From Faucicola sp041855445 (GTDB lineage Bacteria; Pseudomonadota; Gammaproteobacteria; Pseudomonadales; Moraxellaceae), in contig JBHAEG010000007.1 of NCBI GenBank assembly GCA_041855445.1, forward strand, positions 62,001 to 126,000: a DNA stretch of 64,000 bases. Reading direction: 5' to 3'. Each line of letters begins with the position of its first letter. Positions within the stretch are counted from its first letter, which is position 1. This document shows positions 35,290-42,782 of this stretch, piece by piece. Position numbers and translations under genes: made by a program. The notes beneath the pieces were generated by a model. It was not told the origin of the DNA. It was given only the letters and a program-made list of their open reading frames with translations, and did not search any database.

Positions 35290-36880
35290 CAGCAACCTCA
35301 ACACCTAATTTCCCACATAAAGCCCGTAAATCGCCATTAATTAGCTGTTTGCGTGGGAAAAATTGCCAACCTGTATTGACTTTAATTAACTCAAACAATA
35401 AAACACTTTGTGCAGTTGTCTGATTAACTAAAAACTCTCCTTCAAAAAGTATATTAGACTGCTGGCTAATCATAATTGAAATTGGTTTTTGATGAGCAAT
35501 ACTACCTGTTTCATGACTTAAGGTAAAAATCAAACGCTGAATATCTATAGGTTGATGATGTAAATGACATTCAAATACTGAAACAACTTGTTGCTGATAA
35601 GCTGTATTTTCTAATGTAATATCTAAACTAATACTAGCATCATCGCTATGAGTCTGACCATAAAAAATCATATCTTCATCGCCCCGCACTTTTTTATTGG
35701 CTGTAATTCGCCATAACACGGCATCAGCAGGATAACCCGTAGCAATACTAACTTGAATTTTATTGTTTAAAATCAGCGGAGTAGATGCCTGACTTTCAAT
35801 GGTTGCAGTGGCATTGGTTTTATTGGCTAATTGACGACTGGTGGTTTGTTTAAGTTTTACAAATACACCATTATTATGTTTTTTAATATCAAACAATTTT
35901 AAATTGCCAATTAAATCAGAAAATTTTGCATAACCATATTTTTTTAATTGAACATTTGGGTAATTTTGATTGATTTGACTGGCCAAATAGCTAATATTTG
36001 TCCAGCCTTCTTGTGGATTTGGATTTTCTTGAATGATTTTTGTCAGTGCATCAACTAATACTGTATCTGATTGTAATTGTTGCGTTGTATATTTGGTTGT
36101 TTGTTGCGTTGCGTTATTTGCATTTTTAGTTTTATAACGGATAGCGACTGTACCACCTTCATTTTTAATATCAAAAATATCAATTTGTTCAAGAAGCTTA
36201 ATAAGTTTATGATAACCATATTTTTGAATATTTAAAGTTGGATATTTGTTTTTAAATACTTGATGAAATGTGCCGTAATGTACCCAATCTTGTGACTGAT
36301 TGGATAGTTCATTTATCACCTCTCGCAACGCATTTAATAGCTTAGTGTCAGATTTTAATTGGCTACTTGTCCAAGGTTTTGGCAGTGTGTTTTGGGTGTT
36401 TAATTTACTAGCAGTGGTGGTTTCTGTTGTTGATGGTTTTTGGGACGGATTTAAACTTTCCACCTCAAAAAATTTATCACATGCTTGGCGAAATGAAGTA
36501 ATTGCTTTTTTTTCACCAAAACCAAAAACTGGAATATTATTTTTACGAATGCGTACTGCTAAGCTGGTAAAATCGCTGTCTGAGGAAACTAAGCAAAAGC
36601 AATCATATTCGCCACTGTGTAGCAAATCCATTGCTTCAATCACCATCGCAATATCAGTGGCGTTTTTTCCTTTAACATAGGCAAATTGTTGCATAGGCTC
36701 AATGGCATAGCGTAACAATGCCTCTTGCCAGCTGGACAAATTATTTTGCCCCCAATCACCATAAATTTTTTTGCAGGTAATGGTGCCATATTCCTCAATT
36801 TTAGTTAAAACTAAGCCAATAGTTTTGGCACTGGCATTATCTGCGTCAATTAAAACAGCAATATTATTAAAGTCATTCAT
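35282..36880 (-). CDS. NYN nuclease - LOTUS - LOTUS - TerD-like fusion protein
   Basis: A 532-residue multidomain protein. Residues 1-140 are a NYN (PIN-like) nuclease domain with acidic residues D12, D14 (LIDADN), D76, D85, D101 and D103 (SSDSDF). Two OST-HTH/LOTUS winged-helix modules follow, about 180-250 and 272-345, both with the PTL/PNV...KYGY pattern. Residues about 368-532 look like a TerD-type beta-sandwich: DEDMIFYGQ, VLLFELIKVNTGWQFFP and a terminal LCGKLGVEV. LOTUS domains bind RNA, so the protein is predicted to cut RNA under control of the TerD-like domain. It lies 37 nt after the TerD-protease gene. The domain calls rest on motifs, not a profile search. Confidence 0.82.
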   Translation of the reverse strand: MNDFNNIAVLIDADNASAKTIGLVLTKIEEYGTITCKKIYGDWGQNNLSSWQEALLRYAIEPMQQFAYVKGKNATDIAMVIEAMDLLHSGEYDCFCLVSSDSDFTSLAVRIRKNNIPVFGFGEKKAITSFRQACDKFFEVESLNPSQKPSTTETTTASKLNTQNTLPKPWTSSQLKSDTKLLNALREVINELSNQSQDWVHYGTFHQVFKNKYPTLNIQKYGYHKLIKLLEQIDIFDIKNEGGTVAIRYKTKNANNATQQTTKYTTQQLQSDTVLVDALTKIIQENPNPQEGWTNISYLASQINQNYPNVQLKKYGYAKFSDLIGNLKLFDIKKHNNGVFVKLKQTTSRQLANKTNATATIESQASTPLILNNKIQVSIATGYPADAVLWRITANKKVRGDEDMIFYGQTHSDDASISLDITLENTAYQQQVVSVFECHLHHQPIDIQRLIFTLSHETGSIAHQKPISIMISQQSNILFEGEFLVNQTTAQSVLLFELIKVNTGWQFFPRKQLINGDLRALCGKLGVEVADD

Positions 36881-36917
36881 AAGTATGTCATTGAGTAAAA
36901 TTAAGTCATGTATATAA

Positions 36918-38069
36918 TTAAGCTTGGCAACCTACCAACCATAACGCATTTTTACTTTGTTTGGTGAGTTGCGGTGTAGATAATGGCGTATGATTAATAT
37001 TAGTTGTTAAATCTGTTAAATTCAAGCCTGCACTGGTGACTAATGCCGATAATAGTTGATATTTTACCGCATAATTCATATTTTGAGCATGTTCATGAAC
37101 TAAACTTGACGTGACCATACCCACTACTTCACCCGTTGGCAATAATAAAGGGCTACCACTTGAACCAGGCTGAATAGGGGCGGTAAATTGTAAATAACGG
37201 ATATCATTACCCGAACCTCGTAAACCTGCAATATTACCTTGAGTGACTTGTAATTGACTGCTAAAACCTGTTAGCGGAAAACCTAATGTTGTGATATTTT
37301 CTCCTAATAAATCATAGCCTGTTTCTCGTAATGGCAAAAAGCTTGGCAAAGGTTGATTTACTTTTAGCAATGCCGAGTCACTACCTTCATCAGTTATCAC
37401 AACTTGAGCTTGTAAATTTGTATAACCTTGTTGATGTAAACCTATCAAATTTGCACCTTCAACCACATGACGGCATGTCAATAGATGATAATTGTCTATC
37501 GCAAATGCTGTTCCTGTCCAAGTGTCGCCTGTTTGTGGTCGCTGTGGTTGTGGTAATTGATTGGTAGGCGGGCGGGCATCAAGGCTAATTTGTAAACGCT
37601 CACCCAGACTAGCTAAACTTTGTGTTGAACTTTCTGCTAAGGCACGGCATTTATATTGCCCATTGCGTTGATAAATTTCTAAAATAATGCTGGCTTTCAC
37701 ATGACGTTCTGGGGTAGAAAATTGATAATGAATTTCGCCTTGATTGATAGTGACTGAAATATGATTAACCTCAACAGCAGGTAAATTCATATTTACATGA
37801 TAATAACTATAAATAATTAATTGTAAAAATTTTGCTTGATACTGCTGAAAAACTTTATCTAAATCTAATTGCCAAGTCGTGTCTGCAGATAAAGTTGCCC
37901 AATCCTTAGTCTCATGTAGATAAGCAGGACTTGTGACAACCTGACGTTGTTCACCTAATGGCAACCACAACGCCCCAATTTGTTGTCCAAAATTTAACTG
38001 ACTATGTAATTTTACTTGGCAATTTGAACGAGACAATGTCGTATTTGCTCCTAAAACTAGTGTGGTCAT
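36918..38069 (-). CDS. TerD-like domain fused to trypsin-like serine protease
   Basis: A 383-residue protein without signal peptide, so likely cytoplasmic. Residues 1-165 resemble a TerD/TerA-type domain (MTTLVLGANTTLS at the start, ASIILEIYQRNGQYKCRAL and SLASLGERLQISL at the end). After a Pro/Gln-rich linker (167-182) comes a trypsin-like domain with a complete triad: H201 (TCRHVVEG), D231 (GSDSALLKV) and S304 (PGSSGSP). No PDZ domain is evident. It is the first gene of the Ter-like operon. A cytoplasmic trypsin-like protease gated by a TerD-type domain would be a regulated effector, which is inference. Confidence 0.82.
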   Translation of the reverse strand: MTTLVLGANTTLSRSNCQVKLHSQLNFGQQIGALWLPLGEQRQVVTSPAYLHETKDWATLSADTTWQLDLDKVFQQYQAKFLQLIIYSYYHVNMNLPAVEVNHISVTINQGEIHYQFSTPERHVKASIILEIYQRNGQYKCRALAESSTQSLASLGERLQISLDARPPTNQLPQPQRPQTGDTWTGTAFAIDNYHLLTCRHVVEGANLIGLHQQGYTNLQAQVVITDEGSDSALLKVNQPLPSFLPLRETGYDLLGENITTLGFPLTGFSSQLQVTQGNIAGLRGSGNDIRYLQFTAPIQPGSSGSPLLLPTGEVVGMVTSSLVHEHAQNMNYAVKYQLLSALVTSAGLNLTDLTTNINHTPLSTPQLTKQSKNALWLVGCQA

Positions 38070-38095
38070 GATTTTAATCCTTTGTATTTGCCATC

Positions 38096-38121
38096 TTTGT
38101 AGTAAAAATTTGTAGTAAAAA
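38096..38121. repeat. Two tandem copies of a 13-bp unit
   Basis: TTTGTAGTAAAAA occurs twice without a gap (38096-38108, 38109-38121), 27-52 bp before the start of the TerD-protease gene. It could be a paired regulator site or a simple duplication. Confidence 0.55.
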
Positions 38122-38302
38122 TAAATCTAATGATTTTATGTTAAATTGTAAAGATATAAGATTTAGTGTACCTCCTTTACTGACTAAACTCCATTTCGTT
38201 AATAACCTACACAAATTGACCAAATGCCTGATAAAAACCGCTAATACTAACCAATAAATCCATAAATATTTGATTGTATAATGTCATCATATTATTACCA
38301 AA

Positions 38303-40336
38303 TTAAAAACTTGATTTTAATAAATTATCAATACTTGCTAAATAATCATCAGCTGTTTTTCTAGGCTGATTGGTTTTATTAGATTTTTTCAGACTAGGTG
38401 CATCTAGTAACTCTTCAGGCAATTCATCTAAAAAACGACTTGGCGTGGTGGTATGTATTTGTCCCCCTGAACGGCGTTGTTTAGCAAAAGTTAATGTTAA
38501 TTCTTGCTTGGCTCGAGTAATGCCAACATACATCAATCGCCGTTCCTCTTCGATAGTTTCTGCCTGTAATGAATTTCGATGCGGTAATAAATCCTCTTCC
38601 AGCCCTATCATATACACATAATTAAATTCAAGCCCTTTCGCGGCATGTAATGTCATCAAATTGACTTTATTGGTGTTTTGCTCTTCTTGTTGTTGCTCTA
38701 ACATATCTAATAAAACTAACTTACGAATGACAGCATCAATTGTACGTTCATCATCATCTTCTGCCCGATTAATCAGACTTTGAATACTTGCGTATAACAT
38801 TTCAATATTATCTAAACGTACCTTTTCTTGTTGAGGATTTTTTGCTTCTGCTCGTATCAAATCAATATAACCTGTTTCATCAATCATTTGTTTAACAATA
38901 GGCACAGGGTCAGAGTGTTGATATAACTCTTGGGTATAATGTTCAATAAAATCAGCAAAACTTTTTAACTCACCAGATATTTTTTTTGGCAATACATGGG
39001 GTAGGCCACTATGCCCACACGCTACCAATAATGACATTTGATACTCTTGAGCAAATAATCCTAATTTTTCTAAACTGGCTGAGCCAATACCTCGTTTTGG
39101 TGTATTAATAATACGCAAAAATGCGTTATCATCATCAGGATTTAAAATAACTCGCAAATAACTCATCACATCTTTGATTTCACTACGAGCAAAAAATGAT
39201 GTTCCCCCTGACAATTTGTAAGGAATTTGTAACTGACGTAATTGTGCCTCAAGCATACGAGCTTGAAAATTACTACGATATAACACCGCATAATCTTGCC
39301 ACTCATTGCCATTGCGTAACTTATGGGTGATAATTTCCTTGGCGACCCGTTCTGCCTCATCATCATCATTATTACATTGAATAACTCGAATTAACTCGCC
39401 ACGACCTTTATCCGACCAAAGTTTTTTTTCAAATAAATGCTCATTATTGGTAATGACCGCATTGGCGGCCTGTAAAATATGATTGGTCGAACGATAATTT
39501 TGTTCAAGTTTAATGACGGTCAATTTAGGAAAATCCTGCTGTAATAACGCCATATTTTCAGGTTTTGCCCCACGCCATGCGTAAATTGATTGGTCATCAT
39601 CACCCACCACAGTAAAACGAGCCTGCACCCCAACTAATAATTTAATCAATTCATATTGAGCGGTGTTAGTATCTTGATACTCATCAACTAACAAATATCG
39701 AATACGATTTTGCCATTTTTCTCGTAATTGAGCATTCTCTTGCAAAATTTTAGTCGGTAATACAATCAAATCATCAAAATCTACGGCATTATATGCCCGT
39801 AAGTTTCGTTCATATAATGCATATAACGTTGCAAATAATAAATCTTCAGGGTCATCGAGCGTTTCAGGGGCTTGTTCTGGAGAAATTAAATCATTTTTCC
39901 AATCAGAAATCATTTTTATTGCTTTGGCAACTAAATCACGACTTTCGGCACCACTCATATTATCACGTATCATTAAATCCATTAATAAACGTTTACTATC
40001 ATCGCTATCCATGATAGAAAAGTTACCTTTTAATGGCGTATGTAACAACTCATAACGTAAAAACTGTAAGCCAAATTGATGAAAGGTGGAAACTGTTAAA
40101 CCTTTGGTTTTTTCGCTAGGTAATAATTTTTGTACACGGGCTTTCATCTCTCGAGAGGCTTTATTTGTAAATGTCACTGCAGTAATATAACGGGCTGGAA
40201 TTTGACAATATTCAATTAAATAAGCAATTTTACGAGTAATGACTGAGGTTTTACCAGAACCTGCACCTGCCAAAACGAGCAAAGGTCCAGAAGTATGTTG
40301 CATGGCTTGTTGTTGGCGAGGGTTTAACTGACTCAT
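38303..40336 (-). CDS. rep: ATP-dependent DNA helicase Rep
   Basis: Superfamily 1A 3'-5' helicase that assists replication forks through protein roadblocks. At 677 residues it matches Rep length rather than the longer UvrD. Motifs: GAGSGKT Walker A near 24-30, TFTNKASREMK, LLVDEYQDTN (motif II), VVGDDDQSIYAWRGA (III), EQNYRST (IV), MTLHAAKGLEFNYV (V) and RRLMYVGITRAK (VI). It probably has its own promoter in 40337-40396. Confidence 0.93.
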   Translation of the reverse strand: MSQLNPRQQQAMQHTSGPLLVLAGAGSGKTSVITRKIAYLIEYCQIPARYITAVTFTNKASREMKARVQKLLPSEKTKGLTVSTFHQFGLQFLRYELLHTPLKGNFSIMDSDDSKRLLMDLMIRDNMSGAESRDLVAKAIKMISDWKNDLISPEQAPETLDDPEDLLFATLYALYERNLRAYNAVDFDDLIVLPTKILQENAQLREKWQNRIRYLLVDEYQDTNTAQYELIKLLVGVQARFTVVGDDDQSIYAWRGAKPENMALLQQDFPKLTVIKLEQNYRSTNHILQAANAVITNNEHLFEKKLWSDKGRGELIRVIQCNNDDDEAERVAKEIITHKLRNGNEWQDYAVLYRSNFQARMLEAQLRQLQIPYKLSGGTSFFARSEIKDVMSYLRVILNPDDDNAFLRIINTPKRGIGSASLEKLGLFAQEYQMSLLVACGHSGLPHVLPKKISGELKSFADFIEHYTQELYQHSDPVPIVKQMIDETGYIDLIRAEAKNPQQEKVRLDNIEMLYASIQSLINRAEDDDERTIDAVIRKLVLLDMLEQQQEEQNTNKVNLMTLHAAKGLEFNYVYMIGLEEDLLPHRNSLQAETIEEERRLMYVGITRAKQELTLTFAKQRRSGGQIHTTTPSRFLDELPEELLDAPSLKKSNKTNQPRKTADDYLASIDNLLKSSF

Positions 40337-40396
40337 AAACTATCCAAACTGACTAAAAATTAAATCAACATTATAACCATAGCTGAAAACACACGC

Positions 40397-40428
40397 AAAA
40401 AAATAACCCTAACGCATTAACGTTAGGG
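40397..40428 (-). terminator. Terminator after small membrane protein gene
   Basis: The 8-bp stem CCCTAACG / CGTTAGGG (40407-40414, 40421-40428) with a 6-nt loop is followed on the minus strand by TTATTTTTTT. It separates the small membrane protein gene from rep. Confidence 0.8.
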
Positions 40429-40500
40429 CTTTGCAAAAGTAGAAAAATAATAAAAATAAATCAGCTTAAAATAAATAATCAGTTTTATACTTATAACAAA

Positions 40501-40698
40501 TTAAGGATTTTTTTGGTTATTAAAAGTATTAACTACATCATCTGTTGGGCTTAGTACCGTTGTTTGTGTTTCAGTCTGAGCATTTGCATTATCAGTGCTA
40601 GAAATTTCTCCTGCCATTTTAAAACTCAACGCCAAAAATAATATCATGGTAATCGCAAGTGATAAATTCTTGATGGGGCTGGTCTGACTGTGGTTCAT
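40501..40698 (-). CDS. Small single-span membrane protein, function unknown
   Basis: I do not recognise this gene. The ATG at 40698 has a perfect AAGGAG 6 nt upstream and gives 65 residues: a short polar N-terminus, one hydrophobic helix (about 12-29) and a polar Thr/Asn/Gln-rich tail. A longer reading from 40818 adds 40 residues without an evident ribosome site. A terminator follows, and the gene sits alone between hemB and rep. It may be inner-membrane anchored with a periplasmic tail. Confidence 0.65.
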   Translation of the reverse strand: MNHSQTSPIKNLSLAITMILFLALSFKMAGEISSTDNANAQTETQTTVLSPTDDVVNTFNNQKNP

Positions 40699-41046
40699 GG
40701 TTATCTCCTTATAATTAGCTATAGAACAGCCATTTTTGTTTTCAGGGTCTTGGTGAGAGATTACCTTTAACCTCTTGATTATATATAAAATTTTATTGTT
40801 ATTCTTGATTTTTAACATAAAAGTTATACAAGGTATAAAAAAGTAGATAAAAGGTAATAAAAAATCAACAAAATTCTTTTAATTTAATAGTTTTATTTAA
40901 GTATCTAATAAATAAAAATTATTATAATAAAATCAAATTTTTCAATAGTGTATATGTAAAAAATATAACTTACATTTGTCATTATTTATCTGTAAGTTAT
41001 ATTTATTGACTGTTAGTTTAATAACTATTTAAATTTAGTGAATATT
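40699..41046. other. AT-rich intergenic region between hemB and small membrane gene
   Basis: This 348-base gap contains the hemB terminator at 40958-41004. The part nearest the small gene (about 40699-40790) is less AT-rich and could be a transcribed leader with short GGT/ACC pairings, but no known riboswitch pattern is recognised. Confidence 0.5.
40958..41004 (-). terminator. hemB terminator
   Basis: A perfect 14-bp stem AAATATAACTTACA / TGTAAGTTATATTT (40961-40974, 40991-41004) with a 16-nt loop is followed on the minus strand by T residues. It lies 43 bases after the hemB stop. Confidence 0.75.
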
Positions 41047-42054
41047 TTAATTGTTTTGTAACTGTTTGGCAACAGCCATTGCAAAATAAGTCAAAATACC
41101 ATCTGCCCCCGCTCGGCGAATTCCTAATAAACTTTCTAAAATAACAGCCTCAGATAACCAGCCATGTTGAATAGCAGCCATATGCATGGCATACTCCCCA
41201 GAAACTTGATAGGCAAAAGTTGGCACACCAAATGTGTCTTTAACTTCTCGAACTAAGTCTAAATAAGGTTGGGCTGGTTTAATCATGACCATATCTGCAC
41301 CTTCTTGAATATCGAGGGCGACTTCATGTAATGCTTCAGCACGGTTAGCAAAATCCATTTGATATTGTTTTTTATGCCCACCTTTTAGATTACCTGCACT
41401 ACCAACCGCATCACGAAACGGCCCATAATAGGCAGAGGCATATTTAGCAGAGTAAGCCATAATTGCAGTATTGACAAAGTTTTCACTGTCTAACCCCTGC
41501 CGAATGGCACCAATTCGTCCGTCCATCATATCACTAGGCGAAATAATATCTGCTCCAGCTCGGGCATGGCTAAGGGCTTGTTTAACTAACACCTCAACGG
41601 TTGCATCATTCGTGACATAACCTGTTTCATCAAGTAAGCCGTCTTGTCCATGACTGGTATATGGGTCAAGTGCAACGTCTGTCATCACTACCATATCAGG
41701 AATTGCATCTTTAATGGCTTTAATAGTTGTGCAGGCAAGCCCATTTGCATCATAGGCGTTTTCAGCAGTCGCTGTTTTTTGGTTAGGGTCAATGACAGGG
41801 AAAATATCAATCGTTTTTACCCCAAGACTGTATAATTGTTTACAGTAATCAATTAATAAATCCACACTTAAACGCTCAATATTAGGCATACTAGGGATAG
41901 ATTGACGTTGATTTTTTCCCTCAAGTACAAATACGGGGGCGATTAAATGTTTTGGTTGAATATCCGTTTCTTGCACCATATCACGAATATGGTCATTAAA
42001 ACGCATTCGGCGTAAACGGGTCGTTGGAAAAGAACGGTTAAAAAAATAGCTCAT
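41047..42054 (-). CDS. hemB: Delta-aminolevulinic acid dehydratase (porphobilinogen synthase)
   Basis: Condenses two 5-aminolevulinate molecules to porphobilinogen in haem synthesis. The ATG at 42054 (GGAG 8 nt upstream) gives 335 residues. The Schiff-base lysine lies in MIKPAQPYLD, and ISPSDMMDGRIGAIR is present. The metal region reads DVALDPYTSHGQDG, with Asp instead of the zinc-binding cysteines, so this is the magnesium-dependent type seen in Pseudomonas. It is divergent from the thioesterase gene. Confidence 0.96.
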   Translation of the reverse strand: MSYFFNRSFPTTRLRRMRFNDHIRDMVQETDIQPKHLIAPVFVLEGKNQRQSIPSMPNIERLSVDLLIDYCKQLYSLGVKTIDIFPVIDPNQKTATAENAYDANGLACTTIKAIKDAIPDMVVMTDVALDPYTSHGQDGLLDETGYVTNDATVEVLVKQALSHARAGADIISPSDMMDGRIGAIRQGLDSENFVNTAIMAYSAKYASAYYGPFRDAVGSAGNLKGGHKKQYQMDFANRAEALHEVALDIQEGADMVMIKPAQPYLDLVREVKDTFGVPTFAYQVSGEYAMHMAAIQHGWLSEAVILESLLGIRRAGADGILTYFAMAVAKQLQNN

Positions 42055-42141
42055 GGATAAGACTCCGTAAATCATTTTTAAAATGACGGTTTTTTGCTAG
42101 AATATATCGCTATTTTAACACAGGACACCGCAGGTAACGTT

Positions 42142-42726
42142 ATGGAACAGCAACTTTCTGGTAAAGATAATGCAAAAGCCACTGCCAATGATGAGCATTC
42201 GGATTTAGTGAACGAAACATTGTTAAATTCATCGCAAACGGATAATTTGGCGGAAATAGCAGATGGATTTGTTTCAAAAAAACCAAGTTTAGAGGAAATC
42301 GCTGAACGCTTAGTCGAAGTGTTTAATCGTAGCCCATATATTGCCCATAGTGGCATGACTTTTTATTATGAAAATGGCGAAATGGTAGGGAAAATCCAGT
42401 TAAACCAAAATTTGATTGGTAATGTCGCCTTTCAAATCTTGCATGGTGGCGTAGCTGCAACTATTCTTGATAGCATTGGTGGACTGGTTGGCATGTTTGA
42501 AATTTATCGGCGAAATCAAGGGACTTTTGACGAACAAACAAGAAAAGTTAGTCGTTTAGCAACCGTAGATTTACGTATTGATTATTTAGCACCAGGTAGA
42601 GGTAAAGAATTTATTGCGACTGCCGAAGTCATTCGTATGGGAAGAAAAGGGCATACTGCCAGAATGTTATTGACTAATCAAGAAGGTAAACCAATCGCAG
42701 TAGGTATCGCCAGTTATGCGTTTTAG
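42142..42726 (+). CDS. PaaI/YigI-like hotdog thioesterase
   Basis: Probable acyl-CoA thioesterase with the hotdog fold. Using the ATG at 42142 it has 194 residues. The first 45 or so are polar and variable. The core carries ILHGGVAATILDSIGG (the catalytic helix region) and TVDLRIDYLAPGRGKEFIATAEVIR, with a C-terminal AVGIASYAF. The acyl substrate cannot be inferred. It shares an 87-bp divergent spacer with hemB. Confidence 0.82.
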   Translation: MEQQLSGKDNAKATANDEHSDLVNETLLNSSQTDNLAEIADGFVSKKPSLEEIAERLVEVFNRSPYIAHSGMTFYYENGEMVGKIQLNQNLIGNVAFQILHGGVAATILDSIGGLVGMFEIYRRNQGTFDEQTRKVSRLATVDLRIDYLAPGRGKEFIATAEVIRMGRKGHTARMLLTNQEGKPIAVGIASYAF

Positions 42727-42744
42727 TAGCTATTAAGCACAAAC

Positions 42745-42771
42745 AAAAAACCCATACGAAATATGTATGGG
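42745..42771 (-). terminator. Terminator of the RND efflux operon
   Basis: The stem CCCATAC / GTATGGG (42751-42757, 42765-42771) is followed on the minus strand by six T residues. It lies just after the outer-membrane factor gene and could also act on the convergent thioesterase transcript. Confidence 0.75.
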
Positions 42772-42782
42772 CTTATTGTTGT

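Noticed and set aside
36300..36680. 126-residue plus-strand ORF inside the NYN-TerD gene
   Set aside because: Antisense to a protein with intact nuclease and LOTUS motifs; hydrophobic low-complexity translation typical of a shadow frame.
38122..38302. GGAGG-containing stretch upstream of the TerD-protease gene as a small ORF
   Set aside because: No ATG, GTG or TTG at suitable distance after the GGAGG; no conserved peptide.
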